Positions 21,738 to 31,917 are shown, numbered from the stretch's first letter. The stretch: 64,000 bases of DNA from Undibacterium parvum (GCF_003955735.1 NZ_CP034464.1:1054001-1118000), one strand, 5' to 3'. A program made the numbers and translations. Notes: a model not told the origin generated them from the letters alone.

Positions 21738-23453
21738 ATGCTCCCCATCATCCCGATACTAAGCGATAAAGAAATTAAGCGAAAACAAAGCAAGGGTCGC
21801 CAGCTTGATCCCGTGGCATTGCAAGAGGTGCGCGATCTTTTGGGGGGCGTCTCTCGACAACAAGATCTATTAATACAACATTTGCATACGATCAATGATC
21901 ACTTCGGCTATCTTTGCCTACCCCATCTGACGGCGCTGGCGCAAGAGTTGCGTTTGGCGCAAACCGAGGTATTTGAAGTCGCCAGTTTTTATCACCACTT
22001 TACTATCGTCAAAGAGCAGACCGAACTGCCGGCAGAAATCAGCCTAAGGGTCTGTGACGGTCTTTCCTGCGAAATGGCGGGTGCTACACATTTGCGTGGG
22101 CAATTACATGATTATTTACAAAAAACCAATAACCAATCTATCCGCGTAATTCGCGTGCCCTGCATAGGTCGCTGCGAACAGGCGCCAGCAGCGCTCTTAG
22201 GTCAACATGCGATACCGAGTGCAGACCTACTTGCTATCAATCTGGCGATAACGCAAAAAAACGTCCAGGCAGAGGCTTTGGAATATATTGATTACCAAGC
22301 CTACCAAGCTCAAGGTGGCTATCAAAAATTGCAAAAATGTCACAATGGTAGAGTCGACCGGGAATCGCTTTTTAAGTGCATGGAAGAATCTGGCTTGCGT
22401 GGTTTGGGCGGCGCCGGTTTCCCGGTTGCTCGTAAATGGCGCATCGTGGCGGCTGAAATTGGTCCGCGCTTACTAGCCGTGAATCTCGATGAAGGCGAAC
22501 CTGGCACTTTCAAGGATAGATATTACCTAGAACGTGACCCGCATCGTTTTCTTGAAGGTATGCTCATCGCGGCATGGGCGGTAGATATAGCCGAAGTGTA
22601 TATTTATTTGCGTGATGAATACCATGCCTGCCGCCACATGCTAGAGGCCGAACTGGTTAAATTACAAGAAAACCCACCGGTTGCTGGCATGCCTAGCATA
22701 CATTTACGGCGCGGCGCGGGAGCCTATATTTGCGGTGAAGAATCGGCCATGATCGCCTCGATAGAGGGCAAGCGGGGCCTGCCACGCTTGCGCCCGCCCT
22801 ACGTGGCACAAGTTGGTTTGTTTAATCGCCCTACCCTGGTACACAATTTTGAAACCCTGTACTGGGTACCTGACTTATTGAAAAAAGGCGGTGACTGGTT
22901 TAGCAAGGAAGGTCGTAATGGCCGCTCTGGTCTACGCTCTTTTTCGGTCTCGGGGCGGGTTAATCAGCCGGGGGTGCACTTGGCGCCAGCCGGAATTTCG
23001 GTGGCAGAACTAATAGAAGAATATTGTGGCGGCATGCCTGATGGACATATCTTGTATGCCTATCTTCCAGGTGGTGCCTCGGGTGGCATCCTGCCTGCGT
23101 CTTTGAGCCATCTGCCGCTCGATTTTGATACGTTGCAAGGGTATGGTTGCTTCATCGGTTCGGCAGCAATTATCGTGCTCTCGCAACACGACAGCGCAAT
23201 CACTGCCGCCAGAAACATGATGGCGTTTTTTAAGCATGAGTCTTGCGGCCAATGCACTCCTTGCCGCGCTGGCACAGCCAAGGCTTTGGATTTGATCTCG
23301 CAAGATGTGTGGGATATTCCGCTATTACAGGATCTCTCGGAGCTAATGCGTGACGCCTCGATTTGCGGGCTAGGGCAAGCTGCCCCTAACCCCATCGATT
23401 GCGTGATTAAGTATTTTCCGCAAGAACTCAATTTAGCGCAGGAAAAACCATGA
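21738..23453 (+). CDS. NAD-dependent formate dehydrogenase beta subunit (fused NuoE/NuoF, FdsG-FdsB type)
   Basis: I choose ATG 21738 (571 residues) over TTG 21729. Residues ~20-170 are NuoE/FdsG-like, with [2Fe-2S] cysteines in RVCDGLSCE and VPCIGRCEQ. The rest is NuoF/FdsB-like: GLRGLGGAGFPVARKW and VNLDEGEPGTFKDR bind FMN and NADH, and ESCGQCTPCRAGT with SICGLGQ supply the [4Fe-4S] cluster. The subunit passes electrons from the formate-oxidising subunit to NAD+. Such a fused beta subunit with a single alpha subunit resembles the heterodimeric FDH1 of Methylobacterium. The stop overlaps the next start by 4 nt (ATGA). Confidence 0.92.
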   Translation: MLPIIPILSDKEIKRKQSKGRQLDPVALQEVRDLLGGVSRQQDLLIQHLHTINDHFGYLCLPHLTALAQELRLAQTEVFEVASFYHHFTIVKEQTELPAEISLRVCDGLSCEMAGATHLRGQLHDYLQKTNNQSIRVIRVPCIGRCEQAPAALLGQHAIPSADLLAINLAITQKNVQAEALEYIDYQAYQAQGGYQKLQKCHNGRVDRESLFKCMEESGLRGLGGAGFPVARKWRIVAAEIGPRLLAVNLDEGEPGTFKDRYYLERDPHRFLEGMLIAAWAVDIAEVYIYLRDEYHACRHMLEAELVKLQENPPVAGMPSIHLRRGAGAYICGEESAMIASIEGKRGLPRLRPPYVAQVGLFNRPTLVHNFETLYWVPDLLKKGGDWFSKEGRNGRSGLRSFSVSGRVNQPGVHLAPAGISVAELIEEYCGGMPDGHILYAYLPGGASGGILPASLSHLPLDFDTLQGYGCFIGSAAIIVLSQHDSAITAARNMMAFFKHESCGQCTPCRAGTAKALDLISQDVWDIPLLQDLSELMRDASICGLGQAAPNPIDCVIKYFPQELNLAQEKP

Positions 23454-26287
23454 ACAGCGCAGCCTTGGCAAGCAGCGCCACTGCGGCGCATACGGAAATA
23501 GAAATACAGATCAACGGTCAAGCTATCTCCTGCACGAACAATGAAAGCTTGCTCGGTATCGCAAAACGAGTCGGCATAGAAATCCCACATCTATGCTACC
23601 AAGACGGAATGCCAGCGGCGGGAAATTGCCGTGCCTGCATGGTAGAAGTCAACGGTGAGCGAACGCTCGCTGCATCTTGCTGCCGTCATGCCAGCGCTGG
23701 TATGCAAGTAACTACCAACAGCCCACGCGCGCTTAAGGCGCAAAAAATGGTATTGGAACTGATGCTGGCCGATGCCCCACCTAAGGAAAACCAAACCGAC
23801 GGCAGCACCAACGAATTACAGTATTGGGCGCAACAGGCAGGGCTACTGGCCACTCGTTTTACGCCGCGCCCAAGCCAAGCCAGAGATCAATCACACCCGG
23901 CCATTCATGTCAATTTAGACGCCTGCATACTCTGCACACTTTGCGTGCGCGCCTGCCGCGAGGTGCAGGTCAATGATGTCATCGGCTTGGCATTTCGCGG
24001 CTCGGACAGTAAGATCGTGTTTGATATGGATGATGCTTTGGGCGCATCGACCTGCGTTGCTTGCGGCGAATGCGTACAAGCCTGCCCGACCGGCGCGCTA
24101 TTGCCCGCCAACCCAAAGGCGCAACAGTTACCGGATCAAAAAGTTGACTCTCTGTGTCCGTATTGCGGAGTCGGGTGCCAACTGACCTATCACGTCAAAG
24201 ATAAACAAATCATCGCGGTTGAAGGCCGCGACGGCCCCGCCAACCATGCCCGTCTGTGCGTCAAAGGACGTTATGGTTTTGATTACGCACATCATCCACA
24301 GCGATTGACAGTGCCACTGATACGCCGCAGTGATGTGCCTAAGAGTGCCGATCTGGAAATGGATCCAGAAAATATTCTAGACGTTTTTCGGGAAGCGAGT
24401 TGGGACGAAGCACTCAGCTTCGCCGCCGGAAAATTAGTCACTTTACGCGATCAGCATGGCAAAAAATCTCTGGCCGGTTTTGGTTCGGCCAAAGGCAGCA
24501 ATGAAGAGGCTTATTTATTCCAGAAATTAGTCAGGATAGGCTTTGGTAGCAATAACGTCGATCATTGCACCCGCCTCTGCCACGCATCTTCGGTTGCCGC
24601 GCTATTAGAAGGAGTAGGCTCGGGCAGCGTATCCAACCCTATCATGGACGTTGCATTGGCTGAGGTGGTTATTGTGATCGGAGCCAATCCTAGTGTGAAT
24701 CATCCGGTCGGTGCCAGTTGGATCAAAAATGCGGTCAAACAAGGCAGCAAGCTGATCGTCTGCGATCCACGCAGATCAGATATGGCAAGACTGGCACATG
24801 AATTTCTGCAATTTAATCCCGATACTGATGTCGCCTTATTAAATGCAATGATGCACGTGATCATTCAGGAAGATCTGATTGATCACACCTTCATTGCAAA
24901 GCGCACTAGCGGCTTCGAGGCCATCAAGCAGCATCTGCTCGACTATCCACCGGAGCTAATGGCAGCAATCTGCGGCGTTCCCGCCGATACCATACGCGAG
25001 GTCGCCAGATTGTATGCCAGCGCCAAGACCGCGATGATTTTCTGGGGCATGGGCGTCTCCCAACATATCCACGGCACCGACAATGTGCGCTGCCTGATCG
25101 CCTTGGCTTTGATGACAGGTCAGATCGGCCGTCCCGGCACCGGTTTGCATCCTTTGCGCGGACAAAACAATGTGCAAGGGGCCTCCGATGCTGGTCTCAT
25201 TCCTATGATGTTCCCGGACTATCAGCGCGTTAGTGAGCCCGCAAATATCATTAAATTTGAAGAGCTTTGGCAACTCACACCCGGCAGCTTAGATACGCAA
25301 CCAGGTTTAACCGTGGTCGAAATTATGCATGCGATCGTACAGAAAGAGGCGCAAGGAAAAATCCACGGTATGTATATCATGGGCGAAAATCCAGCAATGT
25401 CCGACCCCGACGTGAATCAGGCGCGCGTCTCATTGGCGGCACTAGAGCACCTAGTCGTACAGGACATTTTCCTGACCGAAACCGCCTGCTTCGCCGACGT
25501 GATTTTACCGGCCTCAGCCTTTCCGGAAAAAACCGGCAGCTTTACCAATACCGACCGTACCGTGCAACTGGGCAGGCAAGCGCTAGCGCCACCGGGCGAT
25601 GCCCGCCAAGACTTATGGATTATTCAGCAAATCGCGCAGCGCATGGGCCTAAGCTGGAACTACCCGCATGTCTCGGCCGTATTTGAAGAGATGCGCCTTT
25701 GCATGCCTAGTATCGCCGGCATCAGTTGGCAAAGACTGGAGCGCGATGGCGCCGTTACCTATCCCTGCTTACATGAGGACGATGTGGGCGAAGCAGTGGT
25801 ATTTACCCAGCGTTTCCCGACCAAAGATGGCCTCGCAAAATTTGTAGCGGCAGGCTTGATCTCGGCCGACGAGCAGCCGGATGCCGACTATCCTATGGTG
25901 CTCATTACCGGCCGCCAATTAGAGCACTGGCACACCGGCAGCATGACGCGCCGCGCCAGTGTGCTTGATGCCCTAGAGCCAGATCCGGTCGCCTTAATTC
26001 ATAGCGATGATTTGCTGGCCTTACAGATTTCAGCCGGTGACATCGTTACACTCAGTTCGCGCCGTGGTACGGTCAGTCTGTATGCCAGGGCCGACAATAG
26101 CTCGCCGCGTGGTGCAGTATTTGTACCGTTCTGCTATTACGAAGCCGCCATCAATAAACTCACCAATTCTGCGCTCGATCCGTTTGGTAAAATTCCCGAG
26201 TTTAAATATTGTGCAGTGAAACTCACCGCCGGCGGTGAGTTTCCTAAGCAGGGCAGTTTTGGCGGCGGCCAAGCCTTACTTTCTTGA
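23450..26287 (+). CDS. Formate dehydrogenase alpha subunit (Mo/W-bis-MGD)
   Basis: The 945-residue protein starts at ATG 23450 with AGGA upstream. Residues ~16-95 are a [2Fe-2S] domain (C49, C60, C63, C77). Residues ~150-215 carry two [4Fe-4S] ferredoxin motifs (C159-C169 and C202-C212), and C236, C239, C243 and C270 bind the proximal cluster of the molybdopterin domain. C377-H378 in RLCHASSV is the catalytic pair; the codon is TGC, so the metal ligand is cysteine, not selenocysteine. A molydopterin dinucleotide-binding domain ends the chain. It oxidises formate to CO2. No fdhD or fdsD chaperone gene follows, unlike in canonical fdsGBACD operons. Confidence 0.93.
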   Translation: MNSAALASSATAAHTEIEIQINGQAISCTNNESLLGIAKRVGIEIPHLCYQDGMPAAGNCRACMVEVNGERTLAASCCRHASAGMQVTTNSPRALKAQKMVLELMLADAPPKENQTDGSTNELQYWAQQAGLLATRFTPRPSQARDQSHPAIHVNLDACILCTLCVRACREVQVNDVIGLAFRGSDSKIVFDMDDALGASTCVACGECVQACPTGALLPANPKAQQLPDQKVDSLCPYCGVGCQLTYHVKDKQIIAVEGRDGPANHARLCVKGRYGFDYAHHPQRLTVPLIRRSDVPKSADLEMDPENILDVFREASWDEALSFAAGKLVTLRDQHGKKSLAGFGSAKGSNEEAYLFQKLVRIGFGSNNVDHCTRLCHASSVAALLEGVGSGSVSNPIMDVALAEVVIVIGANPSVNHPVGASWIKNAVKQGSKLIVCDPRRSDMARLAHEFLQFNPDTDVALLNAMMHVIIQEDLIDHTFIAKRTSGFEAIKQHLLDYPPELMAAICGVPADTIREVARLYASAKTAMIFWGMGVSQHIHGTDNVRCLIALALMTGQIGRPGTGLHPLRGQNNVQGASDAGLIPMMFPDYQRVSEPANIIKFEELWQLTPGSLDTQPGLTVVEIMHAIVQKEAQGKIHGMYIMGENPAMSDPDVNQARVSLAALEHLVVQDIFLTETACFADVILPASAFPEKTGSFTNTDRTVQLGRQALAPPGDARQDLWIIQQIAQRMGLSWNYPHVSAVFEEMRLCMPSIAGISWQRLERDGAVTYPCLHEDDVGEAVVFTQRFPTKDGLAKFVAAGLISADEQPDADYPMVLITGRQLEHWHTGSMTRRASVLDALEPDPVALIHSDDLLALQISAGDIVTLSSRRGTVSLYARADNSSPRGAVFVPFCYYEAAINKLTNSALDPFGKIPEFKYCAVKLTAGGEFPKQGSFGGGQALLS

Positions 26288-26401
26288 GATCTGCCAGTCG
26301 TGAGACAACAACGGCAATAGGTCAAATATATTGAACTAGGGCGACGTGAGCGACTAAGCCAACGCAGACGCTACGTCAATAAAACCAAATAAATTACGCA
26401 A

Positions 26402-26437
26402 AAAAACCATCGTACTTTGCTAGCTACGATGGTTTTT
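26402..26437. terminator. Bidirectional terminator between formate dehydrogenase and TonB receptor genes
   Basis: Arms AAAAACCATCGTA and TACGATGGTTTTT pair perfectly over 13 bases around a 10-base loop. A- and T-tracts on the two sides allow termination of both convergent transcripts. Confidence 0.88.
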
Positions 26438-26459
26438 AAAGGCTAATAATTACTAATTG

Positions 26460-29132
26460 TTAGAACGCATAGCTCGCACGAACATAGTAAGCGCGGCCGA
26501 CTGGATCGGTATAACGTGGATCGTATCCTTTTTGAAACAAGGTACCCTGATTAGAGAACGGTGGATCTGTGTCTAGCAAATTTTTAATACCTGCGGTCAA
26601 AGTAAATCCTTTGAAACCGGTATAACTGCCTGACAGATTCCAAAGGCTATACGCTGCAACGTCTTGCTTAAATTCGGCGGCGACCGAATTTTGATCAACA
26701 TAGCTAGATCTATGCGATTGTGCAAGGGTCGCACTCCAGCTCGCCAAGCTCCAGTTTATCGAGGCATTATGTCGCCATTTAAAAACCGGGCCACTATTGC
26801 CATAGGTGCCAACGTTCTCCAGGAAATCGCCGTTACGTTCATTTTGATATTCATACTTATGCACATAAGTACCATCAAAGGAAATGACAAAATTTCCTAT
26901 TGATGTTTTTGGCATTCTGAACGTCACCCCGATATCGACACCGTCAGTTTTGACTTCGCCAAGATTTTCATTTTTATCCAAAATTGCATTCGGGGTGCCG
27001 TCGGCAAATCGCAGGAATCTATCTTTATATTTTGGATAATTACCGTAAATTACAGCCTCATCCAATGGTGCAATTTTGTCCGTCAAATGGATGTTCCAAT
27101 AATCCACGGCCAGCGTCACTTCCGGAATAGGTTCGAGTACGATACCAAACGCAAAGGTCTTGGATTTCTCAGGGCTTAAATTGGTATTTCCACCTTGCAA
27201 CTTAAACTGCTGCAAATCGCAATCACGCAAAGGATTCGCGCCCGGCAATGTAGAAATTTTACCGCCTGGGCAAAACACCGGATCGCTGTACTCATTATTG
27301 GTATCGTTCCGTGACGGTGGTGCTGACTTTTCAAATAGCGTAGGAGCACGGAAACCAGTACTTGCAGAAGCCCGCAACAACACTTCTTTAGTCGGTTGGT
27401 AGCGCGCGCCTACTTTAGGATTAAAAGTGCTACCGACATCGCTGTAATTATCAAAGCGCCCTGCCACTTGCAATTCAAAATCTTTAGCGAAAGGAATTCC
27501 AACTTCGGCAAATACCGCCTCAATGTTACGACTACCCGTTTTTGGCAATGAACTAGACAAACCGGAACTCGATGCTTGCGATGCGATCGCAGTATTTACA
27601 TCGAAATTAGCTTTCTCGTTTCGTAATTCTCCGCCAAATGCGACCGCCAGTTTGCCGCCGGCCATTTGCATCAACTCGCGGCTAGCCTTAAAATCGATTC
27701 CCGTTGTGGTAACGTCGGCGCTTTGTACCTGACCACGTAAAGCCGTGCTAGCGAGATATGCTTTACCAGCTGCATCCTGCAGGGCAAATGGATTCAAAGA
27801 ACCATTGGCAACGCCAGCGGCGAAAGACGAATCCTTCACGTAACCGCCCACAAAGTCTTCGGAAGATTTACTCACAGAATAAGTGACGCCGGTTTTATAG
27901 TCCCAATCCGCCAACACACCTTCCAGCCCTAAGACCACGCGATCAGCTACGCCTTTAGAATCGATCGCCCGTTGTCCCGCTTCTAATGGACGCCAATTCA
28001 CCGATAGGGGATCGCCACTTAAGCCAGCTTGCGCCGGTACGCTACCATTGCCCGGATAAAATTTGCTAGTATTAGGTAAGACCAAGCCGGTCTGCGGCGG
28101 TGGCGCTGTACGCGATTTAACGAAATTCTCTGAGTGCAATAACTCTAACGTTGCCAAATGGTCTACACCTAACTTGATGGATCCCTTGGCAAACACTGCG
28201 GTTTGCTCACTGCTAGGCAAATCATCGATTAAACGTGTGTAATCCTGGCGGCAAGTGGTACCGCCAGCCTTAGGAACCGAGTAAGGTGGATTACAGCCTG
28301 AAGCAAAACCGGGATTGCCAGCAAGGTCGGCAGTCGCATCGTAGAAATTGCCAGGGAAGGTGGTGCCACTAGTTAAAAATACCCCATGCTGAGGAATCAC
28401 ACCAGTCTTGGAAAATTCCCTATCAGCCGAAGTGATCACGGTTTGCTTATGATAGTCCACCACACCAAATAAGTTGTAGCCGTCTTTATTCAAATCGCCA
28501 AAACCACCGGTCAGATTCACACGCTTTTCATCGCCCCCCGTTTGTCGCGGTTGGACTATTTCGCCGGAAATGATGACGCCTTTAAACGACCGTTTAGTAA
28601 TGAAATTGATCACCCCACCAATCGCATCGGTACCATAAATAGCTGAGGCACCATCGCGTAACACTTCAACCCTATCCAATGCGGCGATGGGAATAATATT
28701 CAAATCAACACTGGCACCATCATAGGGATGATTAGCGATACGGCGGCCATTCAATAAAACTAAGGTCTTATCTCCGCCCAAGCCCCGCAAATCGGCACTG
28801 GCCTGGCCACCAGTCGGTAAGCCACTAGAATTACCACCCACCGCATTTCCACTACCAAGACTAGACTGATTAGAAGGCAACTTACTAAGAACTTCTTGTG
28901 CGGTCGTCAAACCTTGTTTGATAAATTCTTCTGCTTTTATTACAGTCAAAGGATTTGCGGTTTCTGAAACGAGTCGTTTGATCGAAGACCCGGTGACCTC
29001 GACGCGCTGCGGTTCAACGCCAACATCCTGCGCCACTACTACCTGACTAAGCATCCCCATACTAACTACCACACTACCAGCAAACATCAAGCGCAAGGAC
29101 CGGGATAAAGCTGTCTCTCTAGTTCTAATCAT
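26460..29132 (-). CDS. TonB-dependent outer membrane receptor
   Basis: From ATG 29132 (GGAG 7 nt upstream) the product has 890 residues; the frame extends to 29162 but lacks a comparable site. A signal peptide ends near VVVAQ. The plug domain follows with a TonB-box-like region (VEVTGSSIKRL), VIKAEEFIKQGLTTAQEVLSK and the conserved RVEVLRDGASAIYGTDAIGG. The chain ends in a beta-barrel with the terminal aromatic (YYVRASYAF). The ligand cannot be told; no TonB-ExbBD or transport genes are adjacent. It is transcribed toward the formate dehydrogenase operon. Confidence 0.93.
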   Translation of the reverse strand: MIRTRETALSRSLRLMFAGSVVVSMGMLSQVVVAQDVGVEPQRVEVTGSSIKRLVSETANPLTVIKAEEFIKQGLTTAQEVLSKLPSNQSSLGSGNAVGGNSSGLPTGGQASADLRGLGGDKTLVLLNGRRIANHPYDGASVDLNIIPIAALDRVEVLRDGASAIYGTDAIGGVINFITKRSFKGVIISGEIVQPRQTGGDEKRVNLTGGFGDLNKDGYNLFGVVDYHKQTVITSADREFSKTGVIPQHGVFLTSGTTFPGNFYDATADLAGNPGFASGCNPPYSVPKAGGTTCRQDYTRLIDDLPSSEQTAVFAKGSIKLGVDHLATLELLHSENFVKSRTAPPPQTGLVLPNTSKFYPGNGSVPAQAGLSGDPLSVNWRPLEAGQRAIDSKGVADRVVLGLEGVLADWDYKTGVTYSVSKSSEDFVGGYVKDSSFAAGVANGSLNPFALQDAAGKAYLASTALRGQVQSADVTTTGIDFKASRELMQMAGGKLAVAFGGELRNEKANFDVNTAIASQASSSGLSSSLPKTGSRNIEAVFAEVGIPFAKDFELQVAGRFDNYSDVGSTFNPKVGARYQPTKEVLLRASASTGFRAPTLFEKSAPPSRNDTNNEYSDPVFCPGGKISTLPGANPLRDCDLQQFKLQGGNTNLSPEKSKTFAFGIVLEPIPEVTLAVDYWNIHLTDKIAPLDEAVIYGNYPKYKDRFLRFADGTPNAILDKNENLGEVKTDGVDIGVTFRMPKTSIGNFVISFDGTYVHKYEYQNERNGDFLENVGTYGNSGPVFKWRHNASINWSLASWSATLAQSHRSSYVDQNSVAAEFKQDVAAYSLWNLSGSYTGFKGFTLTAGIKNLLDTDPPFSNQGTLFQKGYDPRYTDPVGRAYYVRASYAF

Positions 29133-29602
29133 AGTCAATCTCCGAATATATAATAATTGCATAAACTATACCAATCTGTTTTGATGTGAATGTAGTCACA
29201 GGCTGATCATATGGCAAGAATCGTTCTGCACGCTTGAAATAAAATTGTTCACTTTGCCAATTTTTTTGACGTATTTTCATACTTTTCACTCTCGACAATA
29301 TCAATTCGTACAACTACACATCGGTTGTTTTTCATGCTTATTCCGTTGTTCATTCACCACAAAACATGTGCTATCAGCAAGCATAGCGAAACCTGGTCAT
29401 GTCACAACAAATAGAAAAACTGACTTTTCTGGAGACGCAAGTGACGCGATTGAAAAAAGCAACGCACGGAACAAAAATGGCTGACAAATCACTTGCGGTA
29501 AACGTTACACTGCATAGCACTCAATCGCGGCAATAAGCAAAATTCAAGCTACAAATCTGGCAGCGACCATACCAACCAGCTCTTAACCTTCTTAAAATCA
29601 AG
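29133..29602. other. Intergenic region between divergent genes, nothing recognised
   Basis: These ~470 bases separate the TonB receptor gene and the rhodanese gene, which are transcribed apart. The region must hold both promoters, but I found no convincing consensus promoter, Fur-like dyad or riboswitch fold by eye. The ORFs here are short and lack good starts. Confidence 0.5.
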
Positions 29603-30064
29603 ATGACCACTAATCTCCTCGACGATGCTCAGCAATACGGCATGGATCACAATCTGCCCTACGCCGGTGCTGTCGCGCCGGAGGATGCATGGGCGCTCTT
29701 GCAAGCCGATCACAAAATTATTCTTGTGGACGTACGCACTCATGCTGAGCGCGATTGGGTTGGTCGCGTCAGCATCCCGGAAGCACAGCATCAGGCGGTG
29801 CAGTGGAGTCTGTACCCAGGCGGTGCACCCAACCCCGAATTTATCGCGCAATTGAAGGCAGCGGTGCCGGATACGGATACCGTGATCTTATTTTTATGCC
29901 GCTCGGGTGTGCGTTCACGTCACGGCGCCAAGCTGGCAACGGAACATGGTTACAGCCAATGCTACGATATCTTGCAAGGTTTCGAAGGCGATAAAGACGT
30001 GCACGGCCATCGTAAGACAGTCGGCGGCTGGTGCAGCGCGGCACTGCCTTGGCTGGGTGCTTGA
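29603..30064 (+). CDS. Rhodanese-like sulfurtransferase
   Basis: This 153-residue protein is a single rhodanese domain. LVDVRTHAERDWVGRV is the CH2A-like segment, and the active-site loop is LCRSGVRSRHGA with the nucleophilic Cys at residue 99. Rhodaneses move sulfane sulfur to cyanide or thiol acceptors. The loop CRSGVRS is the common six-residue single-domain type. No signal peptide is present, so it is cytosolic. The start has no strong Shine-Dalgarno site. It is followed by a palindromic repeat and by a convergent transporter gene. Confidence 0.88.
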   Translation: MTTNLLDDAQQYGMDHNLPYAGAVAPEDAWALLQADHKIILVDVRTHAERDWVGRVSIPEAQHQAVQWSLYPGGAPNPEFIAQLKAAVPDTDTVILFLCRSGVRSRHGAKLATEHGYSQCYDILQGFEGDKDVHGHRKTVGGWCSAALPWLGA

Positions 30065-30180
30065 GATTATTCAAGCTAGGCTTAGCGCCGTACGCTGCAC
30101 CTCAGTAGCGCAAGGCAGCTACAAGGACGCGCAGCGGTTTTTTCTAAGCCAGCCAGAAGCCAAATTCAAAATAGACCTAG

Positions 30181-30250
30181 CCCAGCGCGCATATTCCATG
30201 CGCCTTGCAGGCCGGCATGGCTGGGAAGGCGCATGGAATATGCGCGCTGG
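30181..30250. repeat. Dispersed palindromic repeat, copy 1
   Basis: Perfect 23-base inverted arms lie at 30182-30204 and 30228-30250, around a 23-base loop. The core GCGCATATTCCATGCGCC recurs in copies 2 and 3, and with one paired change in copy 4. It sits between the convergent rhodanese and NRAMP genes. Confidence 0.85.
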
Positions 30251-30280
30251 CAGGGGCACCGTAAAATTTTCTTGCAGATC

Positions 30281-31621
30281 TTAAATCCCTATCCAGCTGC
30301 CGATCAATGCAGCAATGCAGGCGACGATGAGTGCAATGCTAATCCAGCCGGCGATCTGAGCAGGCATGCCGCTACGTGCCTCGCCCATAATCCTGACATC
30401 ACGCGCCAGCAATTGCAGCGCGATCACATGCAAAGGTAACAGCACCGCATTGACGACCTGGCTGGTGTAAATCAAAGGGATCAGTGGCAAGCCCGGTAAC
30501 GACACCACGCTGGCAGCAGCCACCGTGAGGCCGACAAAGGCAGCGTAAAAATACTGGAAATGACGCGAATCGAGATCTAGCGAGGCCGGTGCACCTATGC
30601 CCTCGGCGATTGAGTAAGCGGTTGCTATCGGCACGATGGCCGCTGCCAGCAAAGAAGCGCCTAACAAGCCAACCCCAAACAAGACCGTGGCAAACGAGCC
30701 CGCCAGCGGACGCAGCGCCAGCGCGGCATCGCCAGCATCGTTGATGTGGATGCCAGCGCGGTTTAAAGTGGCGGCGCAGGCCACTGCGATTGCCAGTCCG
30801 ATCACGCCGGTCAGTACCGAGCCGATCACCACGTCCACCCTTTCCCAGCGCAAATTGGCGACCGTAATTTTTTTATCGACCGCATACGATTGTATGAAGG
30901 CCAGACCCCAGGGTGCCAGGGTGGTGCCCAAGGTCGCGGCAATCGCGATCCAGCCCAGATTATCGACCGGCATATGCGGCACCACTGAGTTATGCCAGAC
31001 CGCCGACCAATCCGGCGCCGCCAGAATACCATCGATGATGTACAAAGCCAGCGTGGACGAGATCACCAGTAAAACCCGCTCGATACGGTGAAAAGACCCC
31101 AGCACCACCACCAGTGAAATCAGCACGGCAGCCAGCGGTGCGCTAATCCAGCTCGGAATACCGATCAAGGAACCAGCTGCCGAGATACCCGCATACTCTG
31201 CGCAGATGGTGCCGAAGTTGGCAAACAGCAGACCAAGCACCGCGATGTAGCCCCAGCCATGTCCCCAGCGTTCGCGTATCACGCCGACAAAACCCTTGCC
31301 GCTAGCGGCGCCTATGCGCACCGCCATCATGTGAAACTGCACTAGCAAAATGGTCGAAGCCGGTATGATCCACAGCAGGCGATAACCATGATCGGCCCCC
31401 AGCACAGAATAAGTGGTAATACCCGCCGGATCATCGTCCGACAAACCGGCCAATAGGCCGGGGCCCAGCACCGCCAGAAAGGCAGAAAATGCACCTATGC
31501 CTGCGGCCCGAAAACGCGCGAACTGCAAGGCGATGCCGCGTTTGTGATGTGCCACGGCATGCGCAGGTGCGCCTTTGCGCAGACGACTCTGATGGGCTTT
31601 GGAAGTACGTGTATGAGGCAT
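30281..31621 (-). CDS. NRAMP-family divalent metal transporter (divergent clade)
   Basis: The 446-residue inner membrane protein has about 11 hydrophobic helices. GPGLLAGLSDDDPAGITTYS (D62-G67) is the TM1 metal-site region, where canonical MntH has DPGN. TM6 reads GTTLAPWGLAF instead of the canonical A-M-P-H motif, so the metal-coordinating Met is missing. This pattern is shared with NRAMP-related proteins, some of which carry Mg2+, so the substrate may differ from Mn2+/Fe2+ (inference). The N-terminal ~40 residues are basic and His-rich. No regulatory element such as an MntR box was recognised upstream. Confidence 0.85.
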   Translation of the reverse strand: MPHTRTSKAHQSRLRKGAPAHAVAHHKRGIALQFARFRAAGIGAFSAFLAVLGPGLLAGLSDDDPAGITTYSVLGADHGYRLLWIIPASTILLVQFHMMAVRIGAASGKGFVGVIRERWGHGWGYIAVLGLLFANFGTICAEYAGISAAGSLIGIPSWISAPLAAVLISLVVVLGSFHRIERVLLVISSTLALYIIDGILAAPDWSAVWHNSVVPHMPVDNLGWIAIAATLGTTLAPWGLAFIQSYAVDKKITVANLRWERVDVVIGSVLTGVIGLAIAVACAATLNRAGIHINDAGDAALALRPLAGSFATVLFGVGLLGASLLAAAIVPIATAYSIAEGIGAPASLDLDSRHFQYFYAAFVGLTVAAASVVSLPGLPLIPLIYTSQVVNAVLLPLHVIALQLLARDVRIMGEARSGMPAQIAGWISIALIVACIAALIGSWIGI

Positions 31622-31917
31622 GCGGATACCGGTTAGCTAAATTGGGGCGTCTAAAAAAAGCGCCTGCACTTGATCCATGCAGCCAACTCAGCCGCAAGCC
31701 AAGTATAAACAGATTAACAAGTCCAATATCACCGCAAAGGCTTTATACCCGCTAGGCTTGATATAACGCAAAGCGCAGTAGCGCAAACTGCAGATTGTTT
31801 GTGTGCTGCGTATAGGGCAATCAAGCTGGCACCGCTTTGAAAGCGACAAATAGGCACGCGAGGCAGCAATGATTTTTCGAAAAGCGGCGTTTGTCTCAGA
31901 AAAATGTAACGATGAAC

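Noticed and set aside
24571..24588. Selenocysteine codon in the formate dehydrogenase alpha subunit
   Set aside because: The catalytic position reads TGC (Cys), not TGA, and no SECIS-like need arises.
29549..29851. 100-codon minus-strand ORF overlapping the rhodanese gene
   Set aside because: The plus-strand rhodanese frame is clearly real, and the minus frame has no domain.
30636..31091. 151-codon plus-strand ORF opposite the NRAMP gene
   Set aside because: It is rich in Ala, Thr and Pro as expected of the reverse of a membrane-protein gene, and has no start signal.
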